In this document: piece by piece, positions 26,798 through 34,360 of the stretch | Layout of the letters: the number at the start of each line of letters is the position of its first letter | Numbering within the stretch: position 1 is the stretch's first letter | Assembly (NCBI GenBank): GCA_002409585.1 | Contig: DHNP01000025.1 | Location: 13,621 to 77,620 of the forward strand | DNA from: Ruminococcaceae bacterium UBA5413 | GTDB lineage: Bacteria > Bacillota > Clostridia > Oscillospirales > Acutalibacteraceae | DNA: 64,000 nucleotides | Direction of reading: 5' to 3' | Notes under the pieces: model-generated | Databases searched by the model: none | Seen by the model: the letters and a program-made list of their open reading frames with translations, nothing else | What the model was told of the DNA's origin: nothing | Program-made: the position numbers and the translations under genes

Positions 26798-28048
26798 ATG
26801 ACTGTTATAGTTAAGACTATTAAAGCAGCAACGCAATCTAATTTCAAAAAATTATTGGAATATATATATGCGGATTTTGACCGCTTTACCGTTATGTTCC
26901 TAACGGTATCTGTTTTTATGCCGTTTTACTTTACCATTGCGAGTGTATGCATAGTCTCGGTAATGATAATGGTTAACTGCAAAAAGAGGACAAAAGCCTT
27001 CAGCGCGCCATATACAAAATTTTTATTCTTTTTCATTACGGGGGCGTTTTTCATAGCGGCTATCTACAACAACTACGCCGGTATGGGGTGCGCCGTCCTG
27101 TGCTACGCCGTCGTCATCTGCGGCCTGTACGTGCGCAGCGTTATGACACGCGGCATCTTTAACCAGGTCATGGACATTGCCTGCGTGGGAAGCATATGGT
27201 GCCTTTTTATAGCGGTTTTCCAAAAAGCCTCGCTCCTTTCCGTGTCGCCTGAGTACCGTCCGGTTTCGGTTTTTTTCAACGCAAATTATTACGGCATGAT
27301 AATTGAGTTCATAATGATCATCGCTTTGTACCGTATGTTTACAAATACCGACTTAGCCGCTTTCTATGCTTCCGTCATAGGGCTTAACTTTATCGGGCTG
27401 TACCTTACGGCAAGCTTTTCGTCCGTCATGGCTATGTCCTGCGCGGTGCTCGTTATGCTCATTTTAAAGCGCAAATATATCCCCGCTTCACTGTTTACCC
27501 TTTGCGGCGCAATGTGCGTGCTTGCTTTCTTCTTTTTCCCGCAGCTGCTGCCGCGCGGTTCCGAAGCGCTGGACCACACCCTCGCGCAGAGGCTTTCCAT
27601 TTGGGGAGCGGCTGTACAGGGCATAAAACAGCATCCTTTCTTCGGCCAGGGTGCCATGTCTTACTGGATGATTTGCGAAAAATACGGGTCTTACAGGACT
27701 TTTCACTGCCATAACCTGTTCCTCGATATTTTACTTAATTACGGTATCTTCGGTTTTGCGGCCATAGTGACATATGCGCTCGTACAGCTGAAGCTTCTGT
27801 TCATGCGCGTAAAAAGCCATATATACGACAACATGAACATACTGGCCATAGCGGCCGTTGTCGCCGTAGCCGTACACGGCATGACTGACGTGACTATTTT
27901 TTCAGTCCAGACAGGTGCGCTTTTCCTTGCGGTCACTTCATCAATGGGCATTAGCTCAGCATACTTTGAAAAAGACCTTGCGTTGTCAAGGTTTATTGTC
28001 AGGTACAAAGAAAAGATTTATGCACGCGCGCCTTTCGCCAATGATTAG
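26798..28048 (+). CDS. O-antigen ligase/polymerase-like (Wzy_C) membrane protein
   Basis: A 416-residue polytopic protein with about ten TM helices. It has the family landmarks: a long extracytoplasmic loop after the middle helices and the HNLFLDILLNYGIFG motif near residue 305, typical of WaaL/Wzy-type glycan ligases and polymerases. Such enzymes join or extend lipid-linked glycans at the outer face of the membrane. No glycosyltransferases or flippase genes are adjacent, so the glycan is unknown. AAGGAG lies directly against the ATG, an unusually short spacing, so the true start may be a few codons later. Confidence 0.8.
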   Translation: MTVIVKTIKAATQSNFKKLLEYIYADFDRFTVMFLTVSVFMPFYFTIASVCIVSVMIMVNCKKRTKAFSAPYTKFLFFFITGAFFIAAIYNNYAGMGCAVLCYAVVICGLYVRSVMTRGIFNQVMDIACVGSIWCLFIAVFQKASLLSVSPEYRPVSVFFNANYYGMIIEFIMIIALYRMFTNTDLAAFYASVIGLNFIGLYLTASFSSVMAMSCAVLVMLILKRKYIPASLFTLCGAMCVLAFFFFPQLLPRGSEALDHTLAQRLSIWGAAVQGIKQHPFFGQGAMSYWMICEKYGSYRTFHCHNLFLDILLNYGIFGFAAIVTYALVQLKLLFMRVKSHIYDNMNILAIAAVVAVAVHGMTDVTIFSVQTGALFLAVTSSMGISSAYFEKDLALSRFIVRYKEKIYARAPFAND

Positions 28049-28083
28049 AGTTCTTGCGTGTTTTAATTTATAAAATAATGGCC

Positions 28084-28132
28084 AAAGCCGTCCGCATCCT
28101 TTGATACTCAAAAGGATGCGGACGGCTTTTAT
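28084..28132 (+). terminator. Strong bidirectional terminator
   Basis: AAAGCCGTCCGCATCCTTT (28084-28102) pairs perfectly with its complement at 28111-28129 around an eight-base loop; TTTTATT follows on the plus strand, and A/T-rich sequence lies on the other side. It separates two convergent genes. Confidence 0.85.
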
Positions 28133-28168
28133 TGTAATTCGAAAATTCCCGGCTGCGCCTGGGGGCAA

Positions 28169-28528
28169 CTATTTTTTCCGCGGCCATGCTCCTGCTATGG
28201 AGCAAAGTTCTTCCGGACGGCAGCAGATTAATGTTTCCGGCTTCCCGGCGCATATTTTACCGCACAGCAGCTTAGTTTCAGCGTCCATACCGCAGTCGGC
28301 GCAGACAATATATGTTTTAGAAAATCCGGCGGCTTTAGCCCGCTCCGAGACGCTGCCGAGCATTCCCTCTATGTTTTCCATATGGCCAGATACAGGTATG
28401 ACTATATAATATGCCGGCACGCCGGGGCAATCCGCTTTTAAAAGCCACAGCCAAAATTCACGCAGCAAGCCTACTATCCCCGCCGTTGCGAACGCCACAA
28501 GGAAAATGCCGGAAATAAATTTTGACAT
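28169..28528 (-). CDS. Small membrane protein of unknown function
   Basis: 119 residues: a single N-terminal TM helix (FISGIFLVAFATAGIVGLL), then a cytoplasmic or extracellular domain with strand YYIVIPVSGH, acidic helix NIEGMLGSVSERAKAAG, strand KTYIVCADCGMD, and several Cys (CADC, CCRPEEL). The alternation resembles a small Rossmann-like or nucleotide-diphospho-sugar fragment, but I do not recognise it. The ATG at 28526-28528 is chosen because GGGGTG is six bases upstream; that same GGGGTG is the distal arm of the metK terminator hairpin. It may be expressed by readthrough from metK. Confidence 0.65.
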   Translation of the reverse strand: MSKFISGIFLVAFATAGIVGLLREFWLWLLKADCPGVPAYYIVIPVSGHMENIEGMLGSVSERAKAAGFSKTYIVCADCGMDAETKLLCGKICAGKPETLICCRPEELCSIAGAWPRKK

Positions 28529-28563
28529 AAAAATCACCCCAACACATTTTATGTGCCGGGGTG
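28527..28563 (-). terminator. metK terminator overlapping the next ribosome binding site
   Basis: On the minus strand CACCCC-gg-CACA pairs with TGTG-tt-GGGGTG (28535-28563), then ATTTTTAT. The 3' arm GGGGTG is also the Shine-Dalgarno sequence of the downstream small gene, whose ATG begins at the end of the U tract. Confidence 0.75.
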
Positions 28564-28576
28564 ACGGTTTGACATG

Positions 28577-29761
28577 TTATTTTGCAAGCGCAGCTTTAAG
28601 CGCGTCAACTTTGTCGCGTTTTTCCCAAGAAACGCCGAGGTCCTCGCGGCCCATATGCCCGTAATTTGAAACCGCCCTGTAGATAGGCTTGCGCAGGTCA
28701 AGGTCGCGTATTATAGCCGCCGGCCTCAGGTCAAACACCTTGGAAACCGCTTCGGCAATCTTTTCATTTGAAAAGCCCGATGTGCCGAAAGTGTCAACCA
28801 TAATCGAAACAGGCTCCGCGACGCCTATGGCGTACGCAAGCTGGACTTCGCACTTGCGCGCTATGCCGGCCGCAACTATGTTTTTCGCTACATGGCGCGC
28901 CGCGTAAGAAGCGGAGCGGTCAACCTTCGTCGGGTCTTTCCCCGAAAAAGAACCGCCGCCGTGCCTGCCGTAGCCGCCGTATGTATCGACTATAATCTTC
29001 CTGCCGGTAAGCCCGCTGTCACCCACCGGGCCGCCTATGACAAACCTGCCGGTAGGGTTTATATAAAACTTTGTCCTGCTGTCAAGCCACTTCGCAGGTA
29101 TGCCTGCTTTTATTACCTTTTCCGTAATATCGCCGCGTATCTGCTCAAGTGAAATATCAGGCTCGTGCTGTGCTGAAACCACAACAGTGTCCACACGCAC
29201 CGGGCGGTCGCCGTCGTACTCTACCGTCACCTGCGTTTTGCCGTCCGGCCTGAGGTAAGGGAGCGTGCCGTCCTTCCTTACTTTGCTGAGCTGTTTTGAA
29301 AGCCTGTGCGCAAGCGAAATGGCAAGCGGCATAAGCTCCGGAGTTTCGTCGCAGGCGTAACCGAACATAATCCCCTGGTCGCCGGCACCTATCAGGCTGT
29401 CTGCATCATCGGCCCCGCCTTTTGCTTCATATGACTTGTTTACGCCCATGGCTATGTCAGGCGACTGCACATCTATAGAAGTAAGCACTCCGCAGGTGTT
29501 GCCGTCAAATCCGCACGCCGGGTTGTCATAACCTATATCTTTTACAACTTCGCGCGCTATGGAAGCTATATCAACGTAACAGGTAGTCGAAATCTCTCCC
29601 ATCACGTGTACTACGCCTGTCGTAGCCGTTACCTCACACGCAACGTGCGCGTTCGGGTCCTGGGCGATAATTGCGTCCAGCACAGCATCCGCTATCTGGT
29701 CGCATACTTTGTCGGGATGTCCTTCGGTAACTGACTCTGATGTAAATAAATGTTTTGCCAC
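28577..29761 (-). CDS. metK: S-adenosylmethionine synthetase
   Basis: Makes SAM from methionine and ATP. 394 residues with [18 protein letters not shown] at the N terminus, the ATP loop [13 protein letters not shown] and the P-loop [16 protein letters not shown]. The frame is open far upstream through the riboswitch, but the GTG at 29759-29761 is the true start: GGAGG lies eight bases before it and the product begins [10 protein letters not shown] as in the family. It is controlled by the SAM-I riboswitch at 29826-29924, giving feedback by its own product. Confidence 0.98.
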   Translation of the reverse strand: MAKHLFTSESVTEGHPDKVCDQIADAVLDAIIAQDPNAHVACEVTATTGVVHVMGEISTTCYVDIASIAREVVKDIGYDNPACGFDGNTCGVLTSIDVQSPDIAMGVNKSYEAKGGADDADSLIGAGDQGIMFGYACDETPELMPLAISLAHRLSKQLSKVRKDGTLPYLRPDGKTQVTVEYDGDRPVRVDTVVVSAQHEPDISLEQIRGDITEKVIKAGIPAKWLDSRTKFYINPTGRFVIGGPVGDSGLTGRKIIVDTYGGYGRHGGGSFSGKDPTKVDRSASYAARHVAKNIVAAGIARKCEVQLAYAIGVAEPVSIMVDTFGTSGFSNEKIAEAVSKVFDLRPAAIIRDLDLRKPIYRAVSNYGHMGREDLGVSWEKRDKVDALKAALAK

Positions 29762-29782
29762 AGTAAAAACCTCCTTGAATTT

Positions 29783-29815
29783 ATAAAAATAAGCCGTCCG
29801 GAAAGACCGAACGGC
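29783..29815 (-). terminator. Expression-platform terminator of the SAM riboswitch
   Basis: GCCGTTCGG (29807-29815) pairs with CCGGACGGC (29793-29801) on the minus strand, followed by TTATTTTTAT. SAM binding to the aptamer just upstream should favour this hairpin and stop metK transcription. Confidence 0.85.
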
Positions 29816-29825
29816 ATTATAAAAA

Positions 29826-29924
29826 TACCTCATCTTTCGGATCTCCCGCAGGATTTGGCACCTTGCATAAAGCAGGTTGCCGGACATCAAAGGGCCTGTT
29901 CCCTCCGTCACTCTTGATAAGGGC
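29826..29924 (-). promoter_or_regulatory. SAM-I (S-box) riboswitch aptamer
   Basis: The minus strand shows the S-box landmarks in order: CTTATCAAGAG, the AGGGAACAGGCCC segment, GATGTCCGGCAACC, GCAAGGTGCCAAATCC and the closing GATGAGG of P1. It lies immediately upstream of a terminator and metK, the standard arrangement. Confidence 0.95.
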
Positions 29925-29941
29925 ATATTCAATTTGTATTT

Positions 29942-29970
29942 ATATTACCATAAAAAGCGCTGTTAGTAAA
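29942..29970 (-). promoter_or_regulatory. metK promoter
   Basis: On the minus strand TTTACT (29965-29970), 17 bp, TAATAT (29942-29947), with TGG before the -10. The start would fall just upstream of the SAM aptamer. Confidence 0.6.
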
Positions 29971-30002
29971 TATACAATTACGTAAAAATGTAATTTATAA
30001 AG

Positions 30003-30650
30003 TTACCTGCCGCCAAAAAGGCCGTGCAGCGCCGGACTGAGCTTTTTATAAACAATCATGGTTATAACCGACAACAAAACGCCCTTAAAGAGGTTGAACG
30101 GCGCGACAGCCAAAAGTACGAACGTACTTACGTTATTGATTGCGGGGTTAACAGCGCTCCCCATGGCTACAAGCGCTTCCATAGGCATATGGAACACTGC
30201 CGAGTACATAGGAAGAAGCAGGTAAGCGTTTAAAAGGCTGCCGGCCACTGTCATCATAAGCGTGCCGCATGCAAGGCCTATAACAGCGTTCTTTTTAGTT
30301 TTATGCGACTTGTACACAGCCGAAGCCGGCAGTACAAGCGCACAGCCTATGAGTAAGTTGGCAAACTCGCCTACGCCGTTTGTCGCCGTACCGTTAAAAG
30401 CAAGGTTTAAAAGGATCTTAAAAAGTTCGATTAAAACACCGGCGGCAGGCCCCAAGGCAAAACCGCCGAGCAGCACGGGCAGCTCGCTTAAATCGAGCTT
30501 GTAGAACCCCGGGGCAAACCACAGCGGGAACTCGATAAGCATCAAAATAAAGGCAATACCAGAAAGCATGCCTATCTGCGCAATGCCGTTAACGCTGAAA
30601 ACTCTCGCTGGGGGCTGCTTTTGACGCACCGCTTTTGTAAACTCATTCAT
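30003..30650 (-). CDS. ribU: Riboflavin ECF transporter S component
   Basis: Membrane substrate-binding subunit for riboflavin uptake, working with the EcfA1/A2/T module. 215 residues, about six TM helices, with the RibU signature FYKLDLSELPVLLGGFALGP followed by AAGVLIELFKILLNL. Substrate assignment is strongly supported by the FMN riboswitch upstream. The ATG has AGGGAG eight bases before it. The ECF energising genes are 12 kb away (15.1-17.7 kb), consistent with a shared group II module. Confidence 0.95.
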   Translation of the reverse strand: MNEFTKAVRQKQPPARVFSVNGIAQIGMLSGIAFILMLIEFPLWFAPGFYKLDLSELPVLLGGFALGPAAGVLIELFKILLNLAFNGTATNGVGEFANLLIGCALVLPASAVYKSHKTKKNAVIGLACGTLMMTVAGSLLNAYLLLPMYSAVFHMPMEALVAMGSAVNPAINNVSTFVLLAVAPFNLFKGVLLSVITMIVYKKLSPALHGLFGGR

Positions 30651-30716
30651 AACGTTTCTCCCTGAAAATTGCGGCTGTTATTTGGAACCGTTGAAAAGTT
30701 ATATCGGCTCCGGCCG

Positions 30717-30849
30717 AACTTTCTTCCATTCGGACTGTAAACCGTCGGCTCCGGAATCTGACCGGAATCTGCGGATTTACCTCTCCGCCCGCGGGCTTGC
30801 CGGCCAAAAGGCCGCTTTACCGCCGGTATGGGAATCTCACCCCGACGTT
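30717..30849 (-). promoter_or_regulatory. Second FMN-riboswitch-like element (proximal, divergent)
   Basis: On the minus strand, conserved RFN blocks recur in order: GGGGTGAGATTCCC, ACCGGCGGTAAAGCGGC, AAGCCCGCGGGC, CAGATTCCGGTCAGATTCC, GGAGCCGACGGTTTACAGTC and GAATGGAAGAAAG. Against the distal copy and the general consensus it lacks the GGGGC run after P1, has GGGC for GAGC, and GAATG for GGATG. It ends about 65 nt before the ribU ATG, with only a small TCGGC/GCCGA hairpin (30701-30716) after it. Confidence 0.8.
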
Positions 30850-30882
30850 AATATGCCCCCGTTTAAACCTGTGTGTTTACAT

Positions 30883-30913
30883 AAAAAAGCCCCGCAGACT
30901 AAAACTGCGGGGC
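30883..30913 (-). terminator. Terminator between the two FMN elements
   Basis: On the minus strand GCCCCGCAG (30905-30913) pairs with CTGCGGGGC (30889-30897) around TTTTAGT, followed by TTTTTTAT. It is the expression platform of the distal FMN riboswitch and lies before the second element. Confidence 0.9.
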
Positions 30914-30935
30914 AACAGTACGCAAAATGCACACT

Positions 30936-31061
<126 letters not shown>

Positions 31062-31077
31062 AACTAACATTGCTTAT

Positions 31078-31106
31078 ATATTACCATTAAAAATACCGTA
31101 TGTCAA
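31078..31106 (-). promoter_or_regulatory. ribU promoter
   Basis: On the minus strand TTGACA (31101-31106), 17 bp, TAATAT (31078-31083), preceded by TGG. It gives a leader of about 420 nt that carries both FMN elements. Confidence 0.8.
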
Positions 31107-31222
31107 TAATATACGTCCTGTTTTTACCATATGCACAAAATTATATTGTTTACATAAAAATATTGTGATAATATAAATAAAACCAGTGCCGAAGCGTCAC
31201 CATCACGGTACGTCCGCCCCTG

Positions 31223-31402
31223 TCACGCCCCCCTGAATGAATCGTCTCGCATAAAGCTTTCAGCGAAAAGGCGCATTTCATGCGCGTTTTTTATTTGAAG
31301 CGCATTTGAATCAACCGCCTCTTTGACGTACTGCGGCAGGGTAACAAAGTACTTCTTTGCCTCCGGGTCGTTCCTAAGGATTTGGTTTAGCTCATCAGTC
31401 AC
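31223..31402 (-). CDS. Small conserved-looking protein, 59 residues
   Basis: A short frame starting at GTG (31400-31402), with GAGGTGATG eight bases upstream. The product begins TDELNQILRNDPEAKKYF, continues LPQYVKEAV and ends in a charged helix with HEMRLFAESFMRDD. It is predicted all-helical, acidic-amphipathic and soluble. The pattern TDELN..L..DPEA...F..LP.YVKE resembles small uncharacterised proteins I have seen in Clostridia, but no function can be given. A palindrome CGCAAATTTGCG (31428-31439) lies upstream. It sits between prfB and the ribU promoter. Confidence 0.7.
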   Translation of the reverse strand: MTDELNQILRNDPEAKKYFVTLPQYVKEAVDSNALQIKNAHEMRLFAESFMRDDSFRGA

Positions 31403-31465
31403 TTTTCATCACCTCATAATTAGTCTGCGCAAATTTGCGTTAGTTTAATATGGAAAATCATAGAA

Positions 31466-31495
31466 AGCGCGCGGCCTTCAGAATGCCCGCGCGCT
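31466..31495 (-). terminator. Hairpin after prfB
   Basis: AGCGCGCGG (31466-31474) pairs with CCGCGCGCT (31487-31495). On the minus strand TTCTATGATTTTCC follows; the U content is modest, so termination may be partial. Confidence 0.5.
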
Positions 31496-31542
31496 AAGTA
31501 ACGGCAGGCCGCCTGCATATGGCTGCGTGCCGGTTATGATGT

Positions 31543-32652
31543 TCAGCCGTTGGAGCTGTTTTTTTTCAGGTATGCGTTTATAAAGCCGTCAATGCTGCCG
31601 TCCATGACGGCATTTATATTGCTCATCTCAAACCCCGTGCGGTGGTCTTTAACGAGTGTGTACGGCATAAAAACGTAGGAGCGTATCTGCGAGCCCCACG
31701 CTATTTCCTTTTGTACGCCTTTTATATCCTCTATGCGTTCCAAGTGCTCCCGCTCTTTTATCTCCATTAATTTAGACTTCAGCATACGCATGGCGACGTC
31801 CCTGTTTTGGTACTGGCTGCGCTCGACCTGGCATGAAACGACTATGCCTGTAGGTATATGCGTAAGGCGCACGGCCGACGACGTTTTGTTGACCTTTTGG
31901 CCTCCTGCGCCGCTTGCCCTGAAGTAATCTATCTTTATATCGTCAGGGTTTATCTCTACTTCAACCGAGTCGTCTATTTCAGGCATTACTTCAAGAGAAG
32001 CAAACGACGTGTGCCTGCGGCCGGAAGCATCGAACGGCGAGATGCGCACAAGGCGGTGCACGCCATGCTCGCTTCTTAAAAATCCGTATGCGTTTTCGCC
32101 TTCTATGAGCACGCTCGCGCTCTTAAGGCCGGCTTCTTCGCCCTCGAGCATGTCGAGGGTGCTAACCTTAAACCTGTGCCGTTCTCCCCAGCGGCAGTAC
32201 ATACGGTAGAGCATCTCCACCCAGTCCTGCGCTTCCGTGCCGCCAGCACCCGCGTGGAAAGTAAGTATGGCATTTTTCGAGTCATACTCGCCTGTAAGCA
32301 GCGTCGTCAGGCGCATGGACTCAAGACCGTTTTTAAAGTTTTCAAATTCTTCCTGCGCCTGCGGCAGGAGCGACTCGTCCTCTTCTTCGTCGGCAAGCTC
32401 GATAAGCGCCATCAGGTCGCCGTAACCGCTTTTCAGTTTTTCGTAAGAGCCGATTTTGTCTTTAAGCGAACTTGAGCGCTGTAAGATCTTCTGCGACTTC
32501 TCCATATCGTCCCAAAAGCCCGGCGCTGTGGCTTTTTCGTCAAGCTCGGCTATTTCTTTCTTCATGTTTTCCAGGCCGAGCGCTTCCGCAAGGTCCTTAA
32601 GTTCAGGCTCAAGCGACTGGAGGGCAAGCTTTAACTCTTCGTATTGCAGCAT
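31543..32652 (-). CDS. prfB: Peptide chain release factor 2 (no programmed frameshift)
   Basis: Terminates translation at UGA and UAA. 369 residues with the codon-recognition tripeptide SPF (RISPFDASGRR) and the catalytic GGQ in GAGGQKVNKTSSAVR. The N-terminal helical domain reads continuously through the region where most bacterial prfB genes carry an in-frame UGA and +1 shift (around DLAEALGLENMKKE here), so autoregulatory frameshifting is absent. The ATG has AAGGAT six bases upstream. Confidence 0.96.
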   Translation of the reverse strand: MLQYEELKLALQSLEPELKDLAEALGLENMKKEIAELDEKATAPGFWDDMEKSQKILQRSSSLKDKIGSYEKLKSGYGDLMALIELADEEEDESLLPQAQEEFENFKNGLESMRLTTLLTGEYDSKNAILTFHAGAGGTEAQDWVEMLYRMYCRWGERHRFKVSTLDMLEGEEAGLKSASVLIEGENAYGFLRSEHGVHRLVRISPFDASGRRHTSFASLEVMPEIDDSVEVEINPDDIKIDYFRASGAGGQKVNKTSSAVRLTHIPTGIVVSCQVERSQYQNRDVAMRMLKSKLMEIKEREHLERIEDIKGVQKEIAWGSQIRSYVFMPYTLVKDHRTGFEMSNINAVMDGSIDGFINAYLKKNSSNG

Positions 32653-32708
32653 CTTATCATCCTTCGCACGTCATATCTATAAAACCGCCAATAATATACA
32701 AACGGGTT

Positions 32709-33326
32709 CTACAACTCAAAAAGGCTTACGGCTTTTGATATAAGCTCCGCGGAACCGTCTGCCCCGAATGCCGAAGAATTAACGCATAAATCGTAATTCT
32801 CCGTTTTGCCCCATTTTCTGCCCGTATAAAACTGATAATAGTTTGCACGCTGTTTGTCCTGCTTAACGAGCACTTTGGATGCCTCGCCTTTGTCAACACC
32901 GTAGAGGCCGGTTACCGTGCCGAGCCTCGACTGTTTGTCAGCATAAATAAATACGCTCATAACGTTGCTCCGTCCGGAAAGTATATCGTCAGCGCACCTG
33001 CCTACTATGATGCACGGGCCTTTCTCGGCAGCCTCGCGTATGATTTCCGCCTGAAGTGAGAAAAGCCTGTCGTTAACAGGTTTGTTGTTTACAAAAGGGA
33101 CCCCGCCCGCAAACGAATAATCCCCCATAACAAGTGAGTAAAGCAGGCTGCTTGTTGCCTTTTCATCTGCCCTTAACAGGACGCCGGCGTCCATGCCGCT
33201 CTTTTCCGCGGCCAAAGCGATAAGCTCCTTATCGTAAAACGGCACCTGAAATTTCTCCGCAAGCCTGCGGCCTATCTCGCGGCCGCCGCTGCCGTACTGC
33301 CTTGCTATTGTAATTACCGTCCGCAT
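32709..33326 (-). CDS. Cytidylate-kinase-like P-loop protein
   Basis: About 205 residues of the Cytidylate_kin2 group. The P-loop is ARQYGSGGREIGRRLAE at the N terminus, followed by VPFYDKELI and the core strand GPCIIVGRCADDIL; a lid-like basic helix contains QRANYYQFYTG. Such proteins are predicted nucleotide kinases distinct from the canonical Cmk beside rpsA; the substrate is not certain. The ATG at 33324-33326 (start of MRTVITIARQ) is preferred, with AAGGGGG upstream; two in-frame starts lie 5'. It lies upstream of prfB on the same strand. Confidence 0.85.
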   Translation of the reverse strand: MRTVITIARQYGSGGREIGRRLAEKFQVPFYDKELIALAAEKSGMDAGVLLRADEKATSSLLYSLVMGDYSFAGGVPFVNNKPVNDRLFSLQAEIIREAAEKGPCIIVGRCADDILSGRSNVMSVFIYADKQSRLGTVTGLYGVDKGEASKVLVKQDKQRANYYQFYTGRKWGKTENYDLCVNSSAFGADGSAELISKAVSLFEL

Positions 33327-33484
33327 CTGCATGGCCCCCTTAAAGCTCTCATAAAACCGCGGCAGCGTAATTTTAAACAAATGCTGCATCTGCCTGTATC
33401 AGTATAATTATATTATATTATATCATGCCAAAATATTATATCAAAAAATCACATATACCGCCGTAAATAAAACGCCGCCCAGCG

Positions 33485-34360
33485 TCACAGGTTATCCGCC
33501 TTAATCCGTTTGGCGTCTTCATCGTTTACCTGCAGTATAGCCTTTTTTACGGCTACTCCGTCGTATTTCAGCTTAAACCGCACGCGGCCGTAAAACTTAT
33601 GCCGGCAGCGCACACAGAAGAATTCGGCTTTAAAGCTGTTGTTCTGCAGCTTCCATTCGCTCATCCTGCGTGCCGGGCGTCCGCACACGTCGCAGTTAAA
33701 CGAAAGGTCTTTCCTGTTTATAAGCGGATGGCTCAGGTCCTTGATAAACGCTGTTTTAAATTCTATTCTGTCGTAAAATTTTCTCGTACACGCATTTTGG
33801 ATGAATGGTAAAAGTGCGGATGCATCGTACAGCTTTTCAAAGCACATCAGTTCGAGCATGCTGTCGTCTACGGCACGGTGATGCTCAAAGCCGCTTGCGT
33901 CTATGTTTAAAGCATCCGCCGCCGTTCCCAGGCCGACCTGGTCGCAGCCGGCGGCGCAGCCGAGCATCTTTTCACAGTAGGCCTGCAGGTCGGCGTACCG
34001 CATGAGAAACGGTACGCGGCGGCTGCCGTAGAAGTACCGGCAGTTTTCAATGAGCGTCAGGATGTCGGACGTCCCCCACGTCATGATGACGCAGTCGCCA
34101 GCCCACCTGCGGAACTTTGACATGGCCTGCAAAAACTGAAGCCCGCCGTCAAGGTCCTCGTTGGTTATGCTCGTGAGGTCTTTTACTTTACCGCTTATCT
34201 TTTTGCCTATCTGCGGTTTTATAAGCGCCTCAAACGTTCCGAGCCTTTTAAAAGAACCGTCAACTTTAACCGCGCCGAATTCTATTATCTCATTGACAAA
34301 CCGCTTATACCGCTTGCTGTAAGCACCATTCCATTCTAAATCCAAAATAATGAAATTCAT
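33485..34360 (-). CDS. DEDDh 3'-5' exonuclease with C-terminal zinc ribbon
   Basis: An exonuclease of the RNase T/DnaQ superfamily, 291 residues. ExoI is FIILDLEWN, ExoII lies around MTWGTSDILTL, and ExoIII is HHRAVDDS, placing it in the DEDDh class. After the nuclease core (about residues 1-185) comes a region with two CxxC pairs, CDVCGR and CVRCRHKF, about 25 residues apart: a likely zinc ribbon, unusual beside this fold. It may bind structured RNA or DNA. The ATG overlaps the typA stop by four bases (ATGA), suggesting coupled translation with a ribosome-associated GTPase. Confidence 0.85.
   Translation of the reverse strand: MNFIILDLEWNGAYSKRYKRFVNEIIEFGAVKVDGSFKRLGTFEALIKPQIGKKISGKVKDLTSITNEDLDGGLQFLQAMSKFRRWAGDCVIMTWGTSDILTLIENCRYFYGSRRVPFLMRYADLQAYCEKMLGCAAGCDQVGLGTAADALNIDASGFEHHRAVDDSMLELMCFEKLYDASALLPFIQNACTRKFYDRIEFKTAFIKDLSHPLINRKDLSFNCDVCGRPARRMSEWKLQNNSFKAEFFCVRCRHKFYGRVRFKLKYDGVAVKKAILQVNDEDAKRIKADNL

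Noticed and set aside
29762..29932. N-terminal extension of MetK
   Set aside because: The open frame runs through the SAM-I riboswitch; the GTG with GGAGG at 29761 is the real start.
31428..31439. Palindrome CGCAAATTTGCG before the 59-residue gene as a known operator
   Set aside because: It is a perfect palindrome but matches no regulator site I can name; too short to claim alone.
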